A stretch of 64,000 bases of DNA. It comes from Ardenticatenaceae bacterium (lineage in GTDB: Bacteria; Chloroflexota; Anaerolineae; Promineifilales; Promineifilaceae). Location of the stretch: NCBI GenBank assembly GCA_020634495.1, contig JACKBR010000013.1, positions 39,510 to 103,509 on the forward strand, in the 5' to 3' direction. This document shows, piece after piece, positions 34,885 to 44,634 of the stretch. The notes beneath the pieces are model-generated. The model had not been told where the DNA came from and made no database searches. It saw only the letters and a program-made list of their open reading frames with translations. A program made the translations under genes and the position numbers. Positions within the stretch are counted from its first letter, which is position 1, and the number at the start of each line of letters is the position of its first letter.

Positions 34885-35496
34885 TTAGCGTAGCACAGTC
34901 GGTATGTAGAGGGAATCGGTTAAATCTGTAGGAACGCAGCCGCTAACGCAAACTGCCCGCCACAGATAATCGCAACTTATTTGGCTCGTGCCACCTTCTC
35001 CATCTGGCACGTTGTAATGCAAGACATAGGTTCCCTCCGCTTCATTTGGCCCGGTCGGGTTGGAAAGAACATCTTGTCCAATGTAGCCGTCAAAATTCCA
35101 GCCGCCCCAAAAATCGCCAGGATAAAGGACGGTTGTTTGCATATAGTAAATATCGTTGCCAAAGGGAATGAAAGTCATGATCATTTCGTTTGAGATGGCT
35201 GCGGTTCCGCCACTGTAGCAGGTTAGCTCATTGGAGGCAGGGGATGTCCCATGAGTGGCGTTTATGGCAAAAACCATTGACTGCGGAACATCATCATCAT
35301 CTCTTGTCAGGTCAAATTCGATGGTTTCAAAGGCCAGCGGGTCTGTTGCCTCTGGCCGCCACAGGTTGCCTTCCCAATGGGAAACATCGTTTGTTTCTGA
35401 CGGTTCGGCAGCGGTGAGCGTGAGGGCTTGTTGGCTAGCTGCCAATCCAGTTGCGGTGGTTAATAAGACGAGGATTGCGGCAATTCGTTTTAACAT
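34885..35496 (-). CDS. secreted protein of unknown function
   Basis: Protein of 203 aa with a cleavable signal peptide (MLKRIAAILVLLTTATGLAAS). The mature part is acidic and beta-rich, with four Cys that could form two disulfides (LTCYSG, ISCDYLWRAVCVSGC). It ends in SLYIPTVLR; a hydrophobic tail with Y-[IL]-P just before a final basic residue resembles ends I recall from other Chloroflexota secreted proteins, but I cannot verify this. It is 24 bp upstream of the amidotransferase gene. Confidence 0.65.
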   Translation of the reverse strand: MLKRIAAILVLLTTATGLAASQQALTLTAAEPSETNDVSHWEGNLWRPEATDPLAFETIEFDLTRDDDDVPQSMVFAINATHGTSPASNELTCYSGGTAAISNEMIMTFIPFGNDIYYMQTTVLYPGDFWGGWNFDGYIGQDVLSNPTGPNEAEGTYVLHYNVPDGEGGTSQISCDYLWRAVCVSGCVPTDLTDSLYIPTVLR

Positions 35497-35645
35497 ATTA
35501 ATTTCTCATGTTGTTCCATGGGCCTCTGCCCAGAGGCGTACCACGTGGCAGAGAATGGGCTGTTTAGATAAATATTTCACCAGAGCAACTTACCAATCTA
35601 CCGTCACAACTCCGTCAAAAATCAGGAAAACTGTTCAAGTTTGGC

Positions 35646-35651
35646 TATAAT
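35646..35651 (+). promoter_or_regulatory. -10 element, leaderless start of BTAD regulator
   Basis: TATAAT within GGCTATAAT ends 6 nt before the ATG at 35658. The same GGCTATAAT word lies before the integrase start at 61201. Confidence 0.5.
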
Positions 35652-35657
35652 GCGAAT

Positions 35658-38600
35658 ATGAAACCCCTTGAATTTCGCTTTTTTGGTGGGTTTGAAGCTG
35701 TCTCACCACAAAATAAAACGATAAAGTTTGCAACGAGCAAAGCGCGTGCCTTATTTGTTTACCTTGCCCTGCATCCTGATCAGCCATTAGCACGCGCCTC
35801 GATAGCTGCCTTGCTGTGGCCCAATGCAGACACAGACAAAGCCGGGCACAGCCTCCGGCAAACGTTAAGCCTCATCCGTCGCACATTCCGCGCCTCTAAC
35901 GTTCCAGCTCCCATAAAAAGCACCCGGCACGATATTCAATATGTATCCACCCCGGAAGTGTGGCTAGATGTTTTAGAATTTGAGAAAGGCGTGACGTCAA
36001 AGCCCGCAGATGTTATTGAACTTTATCGCGGTGAATTTTTGTCTGGATTCACAGTCAATGCGTCCGCAGAATTTGATAGTTGGCTAACCAGCAGCCAGGA
36101 GCGATTTCGCCTGTTGGCCAAACAGGCCCGTAGCCAGTTGACGGAGGAAGCATTTCGACAAGGCAATTTTGGTCTGGCCCAGCACCACCTCACCCAGACG
36201 TTGAAAATCGATCCCTGGCACGAGGCAGCACATCGCGCCTTGATGCGTGTTTTTGTTGCTTTGGGGGACAGTACGGCCGCTCTGGCGCAGTACGAGCGCT
36301 GCTGTGTCATCTTGCAAGAGGGGTTGGGGGTTGAGCCTTTGCCGGTAACCACACAACTTTATGAGCAAATTCGGGCGGGGAATTTTGCCAACAGGCAGCA
36401 AGCGCCCTCTGACCAATTTCAGATTCCTTTTGTTGGGCGAGCAGCAGAACATGCTGAAATGGTGGCTCAATTTGGCCAGCCGCGCAGCCATCCTGAACTA
36501 CTTCTTATTGCCGGATCAGCAGGCAGTGGGAAGAGTCGTTTGGTGGAGGAATTCGGCCGTTATGCGCGCTCTTTTGGGGCCAGGCTGTGCTTGGGGCGTT
36601 GTTATGAGTTTGGCGTCAGGCTGCCGTATCAGCCCATCATCGAGGTGATGCGTTTAATTCTGGCGGAGCAGAAACTTGAGCAGCTAGATGGCGTTTGGAT
36701 TAAGGAACTGAGCCGATTGTTGCCTGAATTGGCCGAGGGTGATCTCCCCAATGCCCATGACGAAAATGCGCGTCAGCGTTTGTTTAATGCCGTGGGGCAC
36801 TTTTTTGCTTTGTTTGAAGCTTCGCTGGTTATTGTTCTAGATGATCTTCATTGGGCGGATTCTGATACGATAGATTTGCTGCATTTTTTGCTTCGTTCGG
36901 GGCAGGGGGACATTTTGTTTATAGGCTGTTTTCGCCCTGAAGAAACGCTGGCCAGCCATCCCCTGACAAAACTGCGCCGCAGGCTCAATCGAGAACATCG
37001 CTTGACTTTTTTGACATTGCAGCCGCTGACAAGTGAAGATGTGGCCCACATTGCTAATTATTTTGATGGCGGCCCCTCTAGCTTGCGGGCAGATTTTTCC
37101 CATTTTTTGTGGCGTGAAAGTGAAGGCAATCCTTTTTTCCTAAGTGAACTTTTGTTGGCACTGCGGGAAATGGGGGCGTTGCGGGCTGGGAACGGCCGTT
37201 TCCAGCTGGCAACCAATTGGCAATCCCAAACCGCTACGCTCACCGACAGTATGCGCGATCTTATTTTAGGGCGTGTTGAGCGCCTCCCTGATGAAAGCTT
37301 CAGGTTGCTACAGATTGCAGCGGTAATCGGCCGTACCTTCAGCCTGGGTTTGCTACAGCAAATCAGCCGCAAAGACCCGACCCAGCACCTGGCAGAATGG
37401 CAGCAGCGCCAGCTAATTCACGCTCAGGACAGCCACTACGATTTTGCCCACGACAAAATTCGGGAAGCTGTGTATGAGCTGGTTACAGTGGCGCAAGCGC
37501 AAGACCTGCATTTTGCCATCGCAACGGCGCTTTCTGAGCAGCACGCCCAGACACTTGCTAAAGTGGCGCCTCAGTTGGCCCATCATTTTTATGCCAGCCA
37601 CAGCCCTGAAAAAGCGCTGCCTCATTTGCTTGAAGCCGCCCGACAGGCCGAAACCCAATTAGCCTTCGACTTTGTCATTCAACTTTGCTCGCAAGCAATA
37701 AAAGTCCCGACTGTTCCACCGCAAATGGAAATGATGTTCAGGCAAATGCGCCTCAATGCCCACCAGGTGACGGTGCAGCTGGAAGCCGCATTTACCGAGA
37801 CAGAGCAAATATTGCATCTGGCGCTGAGGCTGGATGATGGGGATCAACTGGTGCAGTCTGTGCGGCAAATGGCCCGCACTTATTGCCTGCGGGGTGAATT
37901 CCAAAAAGCGCGCACGCTGGTGGATGAAATGCTCCCAATCATGCAGCGGGGGGCAAATCCTGTAAGCATCATTTATTTGCTGCATCTTCTGGCCATGCTG
38001 TTCTATGAAAATCCAGAGAGGCAGCAGGATTCCATTGAATTATTAAATCGGGCCATTGCCCTTGCCGCAGAAAACGCAATTGTGTGGATGGAGGCTTTGG
38101 CAACGATTGATCAGGCAACTGTTTTTGTACAAACGGGCGATTGGCGAACGGCCGTAAACAGATTGGAAGCTGGTTTGAGGTTAATTCGGCAAACAGACCA
38201 GCGAGTGCATCTGCCTCATGGGCTTTTGAGCGGGGCAGAAATTTGGCATTTGTTTGGCCAATATGATTTAGCGCAACAATGGTTAGACGAGGCCGTAACG
38301 CTTATTGAATCGTTGGGGACGCATAATCATCTCGTTCACAGCCTAATCATAAAAGGGAAGCTGGCGCTTGCCAGGCGTCAATTAGAGGAAGGAGCGGCCG
38401 TTTTTGGTCGTGTACGCCAATTAGGTGAGGAACAGGGGCGGGCGATGATTGTAGGTGAGGCCACCAGTTACCTGGGATTCATCGCTTTGTTGAGAGGTCA
38501 TCATGGGCAGGCTCGGATGAAGTTGGCGGAAGCGTTAGCGATGGTGGAGAATGAAACTCCACAATGGGCCGTGCTTGCCAGGGCTGCCCAGGCGCGCGCT

Positions 38601-38861
38601 TTTGCAGAGGATGGTTTTCTTGATGAGGCGCTGGAAATTATTACGGCCGTTACCCAGTCAGCACCCCCTGACCAATTCCCCAATATTCCCGGCGAAGTAA
38701 TCTACACCATTTACGCCCAGCTGCTATTGGCTTCCGGGGAGTTGGAGGCAGCCCAAGAAGCGAAAGCGCTGGCCGCAAAACTGACAAAGCAACATGCTGC
38801 TTTGTTACCGGAAGCCTTTCAGTCTGCTTATCTGCAAAGAGGCGCGACCCATTTTCCCTAG
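35658..38861 (+). CDS. BTAD-AAA-TPR transcriptional regulator (SARP-like)
   Basis: Large regulator of 1067 aa. Residues 1-90 form an OmpR-like winged helix (RFFGGFEAVS, ARASIAALLWPNAD), residues about 97-245 a bacterial transcriptional activation domain of TPR-like helices (LYRGEFLSGF), and residues about 255-450 an ATPase with P-loop GSAGSGKS (286-293) and Walker B VIVLDDLHWAD. The remainder is made of helical TPR-like repeats. Such proteins integrate a signal and hydrolyse ATP to activate transcription. No target is visible next to it; the downstream genes are on the other strand. Confidence 0.9.
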   Translation: MKPLEFRFFGGFEAVSPQNKTIKFATSKARALFVYLALHPDQPLARASIAALLWPNADTDKAGHSLRQTLSLIRRTFRASNVPAPIKSTRHDIQYVSTPEVWLDVLEFEKGVTSKPADVIELYRGEFLSGFTVNASAEFDSWLTSSQERFRLLAKQARSQLTEEAFRQGNFGLAQHHLTQTLKIDPWHEAAHRALMRVFVALGDSTAALAQYERCCVILQEGLGVEPLPVTTQLYEQIRAGNFANRQQAPSDQFQIPFVGRAAEHAEMVAQFGQPRSHPELLLIAGSAGSGKSRLVEEFGRYARSFGARLCLGRCYEFGVRLPYQPIIEVMRLILAEQKLEQLDGVWIKELSRLLPELAEGDLPNAHDENARQRLFNAVGHFFALFEASLVIVLDDLHWADSDTIDLLHFLLRSGQGDILFIGCFRPEETLASHPLTKLRRRLNREHRLTFLTLQPLTSEDVAHIANYFDGGPSSLRADFSHFLWRESEGNPFFLSELLLALREMGALRAGNGRFQLATNWQSQTATLTDSMRDLILGRVERLPDESFRLLQIAAVIGRTFSLGLLQQISRKDPTQHLAEWQQRQLIHAQDSHYDFAHDKIREAVYELVTVAQAQDLHFAIATALSEQHAQTLAKVAPQLAHHFYASHSPEKALPHLLEAARQAETQLAFDFVIQLCSQAIKVPTVPPQMEMMFRQMRLNAHQVTVQLEAAFTETEQILHLALRLDDGDQLVQSVRQMARTYCLRGEFQKARTLVDEMLPIMQRGANPVSIIYLLHLLAMLFYENPERQQDSIELLNRAIALAAENAIVWMEALATIDQATVFVQTGDWRTAVNRLEAGLRLIRQTDQRVHLPHGLLSGAEIWHLFGQYDLAQQWLDEAVTLIESLGTHNHLVHSLIIKGKLALARRQLEEGAAVFGRVRQLGEEQGRAMIVGEATSYLGFIALLRGHHGQARMKLAEALAMVENETPQWAVLARAAQARAFAEDGFLDEALEIITAVTQSAPPDQFPNIPGEVIYTIYAQLLLASGELEAAQEAKALAAKLTKQHAALLPEAFQSAYLQRGATHFP

Positions 38862-38893
38862 GCCGAGATTATCTCTGCACTGCTGTGTTTGAA

Positions 38894-39400
38894 TTATCGT
38901 TTAAGGGCTAAATACGCCATCCCCAGAAACATTTTCTGCACACCTTCTCCGGTGCTGGCGCTAGTTGTCAGGTAAGGTGCTTTGATGGACGCGGCAAACC
39001 GTTTCGCTTCGGCCGTATCGTAATCGGGTTGTAAATCAATCTTATTGCCCACAACCAAAAAGCGCTGCTGGGGCACGATGGCCTTAATTTCTTCGTACCA
39101 GCCTGGCAGATTGGCCAATGAGTCTGGATTGGTGACATCATAAACGAGAGCGGCCGTTCGGCTGCCGCGATAGAGTCCCGTGCGAACTGACTGGAAATGA
39201 ATTTGCCCGGCCATGTCCCAGATGGATAATTTAACCGGGTGACCCTGAATTTCCACCGTTTTGGTTTGAAAGTCAACGCCAATGGTGGCTACGCGGGATT
39301 GCTCAAAACGTCCTTCACAATATTGGCGAATGAGCGAAGTTTTGCCCACGTTGCCGTCGCCAGCAACCACAATTTTTAGCAGTGGAATCGATGTTGTCAT
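38894..39400 (-). CDS. Ras/Rab-like small GTPase
   Basis: Small GTPase of 168 aa. All five G motifs are present: G1 GDGNVGKT at residues 14-21, G2 Thr in ATIGVDF, G3 WDMAGQ (the catalytic Gln retained), G4 NKID and G5 TSAS. It lacks a C-terminal Cys for lipid attachment, so membrane binding would need a partner. It is preceded at 6 bp by the 39407-40186 gene, whose C-terminal domain looks like a roadblock/longin-type partner. Such pairs are known to control polarity in other bacteria (MglA/MglB), but this pair's role is unknown. Confidence 0.9.
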   Translation of the reverse strand: MTTSIPLLKIVVAGDGNVGKTSLIRQYCEGRFEQSRVATIGVDFQTKTVEIQGHPVKLSIWDMAGQIHFQSVRTGLYRGSRTAALVYDVTNPDSLANLPGWYEEIKAIVPQQRFLVVGNKIDLQPDYDTAEAKRFAASIKAPYLTTSASTGEGVQKMFLGMAYLALKR

Positions 39401-39406
39401 GTTCAG

Positions 39407-40186
39407 TTACCGCTTCCACTTGCCTAGAAAGTGCTCATGGGGAAAAACTAGTTCGCTGGCATCAACTGGCGCGTTGGCCAGCAGGGCACGATTGGCTTTT
39501 TCAAAGAGTTGGTGAAGCTGCTCTAAAAAGCTGAGCTGCTTTGTGGCTGGTTCAGCCGAAAAAATGGCCATCATGGTGGTAAATTGCCCCGGTACAAAAC
39601 AGAGCCAGCGCCCCCCTTCGATGGCTGTCGCCTGGAGTCCTCCCCCAAAAATTTCGGCCGTGGCGGAGCGGAAAGATGAAAGCATGGGCACAAAGAGGGC
39701 GGGATCGACTTCAAATTTGCCCAGGGTGCTTAGCGGCATACCGGAGCTGTTTTCGTAGATGGCGTAACCTTTGGCTTTGGCGGCGTGCTGCTGCCGGATG
39801 AGCACGCTTTCGCCTTCCTGGAAGGCATCGCCCCAATCACTTTGCCCCTGGTGGGTTTCGATGAGGGTTTCGACGGCCCGCATTTCGCGCTGGTAGTGGG
39901 CGTACAGCTTTTGGAACTGCTGCTGGTTGATGGTGCCATTGGCAAAATCATCGGCTAAACGGCCGATTTTGTCTTGCAGCTTGTCCAGGAATTGCTGGGC
40001 CGCGGTCTGACCGGAGGTGTCGTTTGGTGGTGGTGGCGGGGCAGACGGCCGTTTTGCCACCACGTTTGCTTTTTGATTGGGAACGGCCGTTTGCTCCCGC
40101 ACCGGTGGTTTAACAGGGGGTGATAATGGTTGTTTTTCTTGCGCGGGCGACGATCCACCCAACACACGTTTTAGCCAATCTAACAT
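39407..40186 (-). CDS. GTPase-partner protein with possible roadblock/longin-like domain
   Basis: Protein of 259 aa. Residues 1-65 are Pro-rich and disordered, residues about 65-130 form a coiled-coil-like helix pair (FLDKLQDKIGRLADDFANG), and residues about 140-245 form an alpha/beta domain (GYAIYENSSG, FVPMLSSFRSATAEIFGGG, WLCFVPGQFTTMMAIFS) whose order of strands and helices resembles roadblock or longin domains that regulate small GTPases. It is co-directional with the GTPase gene 6 bp downstream. The domain call is by eye and needs structure prediction. Confidence 0.65.
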   Translation of the reverse strand: MLDWLKRVLGGSSPAQEKQPLSPPVKPPVREQTAVPNQKANVVAKRPSAPPPPPNDTSGQTAAQQFLDKLQDKIGRLADDFANGTINQQQFQKLYAHYQREMRAVETLIETHQGQSDWGDAFQEGESVLIRQQHAAKAKGYAIYENSSGMPLSTLGKFEVDPALFVPMLSSFRSATAEIFGGGLQATAIEGGRWLCFVPGQFTTMMAIFSAEPATKQLSFLEQLHQLFEKANRALLANAPVDASELVFPHEHFLGKWKR

Positions 40187-40201
40187 AGTTTACATGCTCC
40201 A

Positions 40202-40229
40202 GTAGTATCACAGTACTACCACGAGTATA
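40202..40229 (-). promoter_or_regulatory. promoter with operator-like palindrome for GTPase operon
   Basis: On the minus strand TATACT (40229 to 40224) is followed by the 18-bp dyad GTAGTATCACAGTACTAC (40202-40219, 6-bp arms), which would cover the transcription start. GGAG follows upstream of the ATG at 40186. Confidence 0.4.
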
Positions 40230-40284
40230 GCAGGCAACGGCCGTAATCGTCAGTTAAATTGGCGTAAAGGCAATCGTGTGCCAG

Positions 40285-40375
40285 TTGACAGGCGTCAGTA
40301 TTCAGTAAACCAGTGGTCAGTAATCAGTCGGGTTCAAACTGATTACCGACCTACTGATGACTGACCACTAATTGT
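40285..40375. repeat. intergenic inverted repeat, CAGTATTCAGT/GGTCAGTA family
   Basis: CAGTATTCAGTAAACCAGTGG and GTCAGTAATCAGT face ACTGATTACCGACCTACTGA and TGACTGACCACTAA. Further members are at 41385-41458 and 46203-46275. The right arm touches the stop codon of the luciferase-like gene at 40368. Confidence 0.75.
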
Positions 40376-41372
40376 AGCCGTCCGCAAAAATATCAATCAT
40401 CAAATACGGATCGCCCAGCGGGTACAGGATGGGGCAGGTACAGCCGTTGTCGATGTATTCCCGAACCTTGGCCTTGACCTCCTCTGGCGAGCCGCTGGCG
40501 GTACACATCTGCACCACGTCATCGGGCACCAGATGCATCGCATTTTCGATCTCTTCTTCGGTGGCGGGCCAGGTGAGCACCTGGTGAATTTCATCCAACA
40601 GCTCCTGGCTGACGCCGCTGGCCTTCATCAGGTGCGGCTGCTGGCCCAGATATTGGGTCATCATCTTGCGCGCCCCATCCAGCGCTTTTTTGCGGTCGTT
40701 GTCCACCGAGCAAATCATCAGTTGGGGCCGGTCGATGTCATCAATGGAACGGCCTGCTTTTTTGGCACCTCGTTCCAGGGCGTCCATCGCTTCCAGGTTA
40801 TATTTGGGATGAACCAGGTAGTTGAGGCAAGCTCCATCGGCAATTTCACCAGTCATTTCCATCATTTTCATGCCGGTGGCTCCGATGTAGATAGGAACGT
40901 TGCGTGGTGTTTTACGGCCGTGTACCACGTCCAACTGAATGCCATCCACATGATGAAATTCGCCAAAGTGGGTGACGGTTTCCATGTTGAGCAGCTTGCG
41001 TAAAACTTCCACCGTCTCGCGCATGGCGGAGAGCGGTTTGCGGCGGTTGATGCCCACCTTGCTGGCCAGCGGATCCCACCAGGCACCAATGCCGCAAATA
41101 ATGCGATCCTCCGCCAGGTCGTCCAGCGTCAGGAAGGTGGCGGCCAGCAGGCCAATGTTGCGGGTCCAGTTGTTCGTCACGCCGCTGGCCACTTTGAGGG
41201 TGGTGGTGTGGGCGGCAAAGGCAGCCATCGGCACAATGGCGTCCCGCACCAGGCGGCTTTCCGCCTGCCAGACGGCCTCGAACCCTTTGGATTCAGCATA
41301 TTTAACCAGTTCAATGCCCTCGCGAATGTCGTGGGCGTCTTGTAAATAGAGTGCTACGCGGTCTTTTGACAT
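40368..41372 (-). CDS. luciferase-like (LLM class) F420-dependent oxidoreductase
   Basis: TIM-barrel flavin/F420 oxidoreductase of 334 aa. The start [16 protein letters not shown] and the segments [30 protein letters not shown] and [18 protein letters not shown] are typical of LLM proteins near methylenetetrahydromethanopterin reductase. [15 protein letters not shown] gives the cofactor-loop region. No substrate can be read. It lies downstream of the xanthine-dehydrogenase-like gene on the same strand, separated by a repeat, so it may or may not belong to that locus. Confidence 0.87.
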   Translation of the reverse strand: MSKDRVALYLQDAHDIREGIELVKYAESKGFEAVWQAESRLVRDAIVPMAAFAAHTTTLKVASGVTNNWTRNIGLLAATFLTLDDLAEDRIICGIGAWWDPLASKVGINRRKPLSAMRETVEVLRKLLNMETVTHFGEFHHVDGIQLDVVHGRKTPRNVPIYIGATGMKMMEMTGEIADGACLNYLVHPKYNLEAMDALERGAKKAGRSIDDIDRPQLMICSVDNDRKKALDGARKMMTQYLGQQPHLMKASGVSQELLDEIHQVLTWPATEEEIENAMHLVPDDVVQMCTASGSPEEVKAKVREYIDNGCTCPILYPLGDPYLMIDIFADGYN

Positions 41373-41384
41373 CTGTCCTCCTTT

Positions 41385-41458
41385 GTTCAGTATTCAGTGG
41401 TCAGTAGGCCAGTATTCAGTTTTGGTCACTGGTTACTGGCCTACTGAATACTGACCTA
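41385..41458. repeat. intergenic inverted repeat, CAGTATTCAGT family
   Basis: TTCAGTATTCAGTGGTCAGT and AGGCCAGTATTCAG face CTGGCCTACTGAATACTGAC. Same family as 40285-40375 and 46203-46275. Confidence 0.8.
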
Positions 41459-44050
41459 CTTTTTATTTGAATGTCCATTCACTCGCTTGGTGAGTCCCCG
41501 CTTTGGAATTCGCATAGGCAATTTGTAGCGGCGCACACCGTCGTATTGATAAAGGGCGTTGGCTACGGCTCCAGCGGTGGGTACCAGGCCAATTTCGCCT
41601 ACGCCTTTGGCCCCGTAAGGCCCATAAGGGTCTGCCACTTCAATGCCGATGATTTCCATTTCTGGCATTTCTTTGGCGCGTAGGATGCCGCAGTCGCGCA
41701 GGCGGGTGGATTTGGGACGGCCGTTTTCCATCACCAACTCCTCACTAATAGCATACCCCAGCCCCATGTGAATCGATCCTTCCAATTGGCCTTCAAACAG
41801 GGTAGGGTTGAAGATTTTGCCAGCATCGTGGGCGGCAGTTATTTTTTGGATACGGCCGTCTTCACCCAAAGTCACCAACTGCGTGGCGTAGCTGTAAGAG
41901 TAATGCGTGTACACCTTCTCCACCATCGCCCCCGGTTTTGTGGTCCAATCAACAATAAAATGGCCTTCGTAGGTGCGGCCCACCAGGTCTGCCAGCGCGT
42001 GCGTCTTCAAATCTTCCTTAAGCTGCTTGCAGGCATCAATGAGCGCATTGCCCACCAGCGACGTGGCCCGCGAAGCGGTGGTCATGCCTGCTTCTTGCTC
42101 AGAAACGGTGTCCACACGCACCTCTACAAAATGAGGAGAGATGCCCGTTTCGTGGCAAACCACCTGCTGGGCCATTGTGTTTACGCCCTGGCCCATTTCC
42201 GTCCAGCCATGATCCACCAGCACTTTGTCTGGGGCTAGAATTTGCACCCGCGCCTTCGACTCATCCGGCATTCCGTTGCCCACGCCTGTGTTTTTTATGC
42301 CACAGGCAATGCCCGCATACGGGGCAGCGTAATAAGCATCCTTGACGGCCAGCAGCGTTTCGCGCACGCCTGCGCCACCTTCAATTATCTGACCGGTAGC
42401 CGTCATGTCGCCATCCCGCAAAGCGTTTTGGTAGCGGAACTGCCAGCGGTCGAAGCCGCCTTTTTCGCACAGCTCATCGATGAGCGATTCCAGGCCAAAA
42501 GCGCTCTGGTTAACGCCAAAGCCGCGCATGGCTCCACAAGGGATGTTATTCGTGTAGACAGCGACTGCTTCCACATCAGTCACCGGAACATTGTAAGCGC
42601 CGGTAGCGTGCCCGGCGGAACGCTCCAGCACTTTCATACCCACAGAGGCATAAGCGCCGGTATCGCCGACAAATCTAACCTTGACAAAGGTGAAATTGCC
42701 TTCTGCATCGCAGCCAATGCGGTAATCCATCCAGATGGGATGGCGTTTGGGGTGCATGGCAATGGATTCGTCACGGGTGAGGCGCACCTTAACTGGCGTT
42801 TGCAGCAGATAGGCGGCTAGGGCAGCGTGTCCCTGCGTGGTTAAATCTTCTTTGCCGCCAAAGCCGCCGCCGTTGGGTACCAAAATCACGCGCACTTTTT
42901 CCAACGGCAAGCCCAGGGCTTTGGCAATTTGCTTGCGGTCGTCAAAAATGCCCTGACCGCTGGAGAAAACCTCAACGCCATCGTTCAGTGGTTGGGCCAC
43001 GGTACATTCTGGTTCCATGAAGCCGTGCTCAATCATTTGGGTTTCAAAAACACCTGTGGCGATGTAGGCTGAACTGGCTTCGGCGGCGGCCATGTCGCCC
43101 CGGCTGGTGTAGCTGCGGGAAAGTTTGTTGCCGTCTGGGTGGATTTTGGGGGCATCGGGTTGGAGCGCTTTGTGCATGTCTGTGAGGGGTTCCAACACCT
43201 CGTAGGTGACCTGGATTTTGGCGACGGCATCGCGGGCGACGGTGTCGTTTTCGGCCACGACCAACGCCAGCACGTCACCCACGTAGCGGGTGGTTTCGCC
43301 TTCAGCAATCATCAGCGGCCAGTCCTGGCGGATGAGGCCAATTTGCCGGTCACCGGGCACGTCGCTGGCGGTTAAAATGCGTATGACGCCTGCCATTTTT
43401 TCTGCCGCGCTGGTGTCGATTTTAAGCACGGTGGCGCGAGGATGGTCGCTAAATTTGAGCGCGCCGACTTTCATGCCGGGCAGGCGGATGTCGTCTGTGT
43501 AGTGGTGTTGGCCCAGAACGAGGTCGGTGGCGTGGTATTTTGGCTGGCGGGTGCCAATACGGCCGTTTCCCTCTGGCAATTTCACCTCTTCTTCTTTACG
43601 AATCGCTTCTGCCGCCATTTGCACTGAATCGACAATCTTTTTGTACCCTGTGCAGCGACACAAGTTTGGCGTTAGCGCCTTTTCGATGTCGTCCCGGCTG
43701 GGTTCCGGGTTCTTGTTGATGAGGACGTTGGATTGCATCACAATGCCAGGAATGCAAAAGCCGCACTGCACGCCCCCGCAAGACACAAAAGCGTTGGCAA
43801 ACACTTCTTGCCGGAACTCGCCTAATCCTTCTGTGGTAACAACTGCTTTGCCATCGACCTTACTCATTTTGGTGACACAAGAGAGCACTGCTTTGTCGTC
43901 TAGCTGCACGGTGCAGCAGCCGCAGGCGGCTTGCGGGGCGCAGCCATCCTTGGCCGAGAGGATGCCAGCTACATCTCGTAGGTAGGTGAGCAGTGGCGCT
44001 TCTGGATCACCGTTATATTCAATAAGATCGCCGTTTAGCGTAAATTTCAT
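41456..44050 (-). CDS. xanthine-dehydrogenase-family molybdoenzyme, fused FeS and Mo domains (XdhD-like)
   Basis: Molybdenum hydroxylase of 864 aa. Residues 1-150 hold two 2Fe-2S domains (CAPQAACGCC and GFCIPG...NLCRCTGY). From about residue 165 the molybdopterin domain follows (PNGGGFGGKEDLTTQGHAAL, GAMRGFGVNQSAF, GQGVNTMAQQ), with the catalytic Glu in AKGVGEIGLVP. No FAD domain is present, as in the XdhD/selenium-dependent xanthine dehydrogenase type, so electrons must go to another acceptor. Next to a nucleoside transporter and ygeW/ygeY-like genes, a purine hydroxylase role is likely. Confidence 0.9.
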   Translation of the reverse strand: MKFTLNGDLIEYNGDPEAPLLTYLRDVAGILSAKDGCAPQAACGCCTVQLDDKAVLSCVTKMSKVDGKAVVTTEGLGEFRQEVFANAFVSCGGVQCGFCIPGIVMQSNVLINKNPEPSRDDIEKALTPNLCRCTGYKKIVDSVQMAAEAIRKEEEVKLPEGNGRIGTRQPKYHATDLVLGQHHYTDDIRLPGMKVGALKFSDHPRATVLKIDTSAAEKMAGVIRILTASDVPGDRQIGLIRQDWPLMIAEGETTRYVGDVLALVVAENDTVARDAVAKIQVTYEVLEPLTDMHKALQPDAPKIHPDGNKLSRSYTSRGDMAAAEASSAYIATGVFETQMIEHGFMEPECTVAQPLNDGVEVFSSGQGIFDDRKQIAKALGLPLEKVRVILVPNGGGFGGKEDLTTQGHAALAAYLLQTPVKVRLTRDESIAMHPKRHPIWMDYRIGCDAEGNFTFVKVRFVGDTGAYASVGMKVLERSAGHATGAYNVPVTDVEAVAVYTNNIPCGAMRGFGVNQSAFGLESLIDELCEKGGFDRWQFRYQNALRDGDMTATGQIIEGGAGVRETLLAVKDAYYAAPYAGIACGIKNTGVGNGMPDESKARVQILAPDKVLVDHGWTEMGQGVNTMAQQVVCHETGISPHFVEVRVDTVSEQEAGMTTASRATSLVGNALIDACKQLKEDLKTHALADLVGRTYEGHFIVDWTTKPGAMVEKVYTHYSYSYATQLVTLGEDGRIQKITAAHDAGKIFNPTLFEGQLEGSIHMGLGYAISEELVMENGRPKSTRLRDCGILRAKEMPEMEIIGIEVADPYGPYGAKGVGEIGLVPTAGAVANALYQYDGVRRYKLPMRIPKRGLTKRVNGHSNKK

Positions 44051-44131
44051 AGTTTACCTCCATATTTTGGCTGCACGCATTGTTGGGTGATATTTCACGG
44101 TATCCATGCTGCTCGATCTATCATTGTTCTT

Positions 44132-44620
44132 CTACATTTGCTGCCGTTGAATCTGATCTGCAATTTGGCTAGTACGCTCTTTGTATTCAGCTGGGTTTAG
44201 GAAGATCTCATGGCCTTTCAAAGCAGGATCAATCGGCCGGTGTGGTGCACTATCCGTAAAATATCGGGGAAGGATATGTGTATGCAAATGGGGCGATAGG
44301 TTACCCAGAATGTTATAGTTCATTTTGTCTGCTGCAAAGATTTTCTGCACGACATTGGCCACTTGTGCAAGATCATCAAAAAACATGGCTCGTTCCGATC
44401 TGGATAGCTCGTATGGCTCGATCACGTGCTTGTGGCAGATTAGCACACAATATCCTTTGACAAACTGATTTTTCGCAAGATAGAGTCGGCTCAGGGTTAG
44501 ATCACAAATTTGAATAAGATGTTCATCTTCTTTAGCATTTGAATCGATGAGATCACAAACTGGGCACAGTTCACCGCTTATCATGGAATCCCAGTTTTTC
44601 GATTTCCAGTTTGCTGACAT
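44132..44620 (-). CDS. HIT-family hydrolase
   Basis: Protein of 162 aa with the histidine triad SPHLHTHILPRY. An N-terminal CPVCDLI with further Cys is reminiscent of the zinc site in some HIT proteins. Members hydrolyse or transfer nucleoside monophosphate groups (AMP-lysine, Ap3A/Ap4A, ADP-ribose derivatives). It lies between the xanthine-dehydrogenase-like gene and the nucleoside transporter ATPase gene (14 bp), so it may process imported nucleosides or nucleotides. Confidence 0.87.
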   Translation of the reverse strand: MSANWKSKNWDSMISGELCPVCDLIDSNAKEDEHLIQICDLTLSRLYLAKNQFVKGYCVLICHKHVIEPYELSRSERAMFFDDLAQVANVVQKIFAADKMNYNILGNLSPHLHTHILPRYFTDSAPHRPIDPALKGHEIFLNPAEYKERTSQIADQIQRQQM

Positions 44621-44634
44621 TCAATGACCCCTTA

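Noticed and set aside
41456..44050. selenocysteine in the xanthine-dehydrogenase-like enzyme
   Set aside because: No in-frame TGA interrupts the gene; in this family selenium, if present, is a labile cofactor and cannot be seen in sequence.
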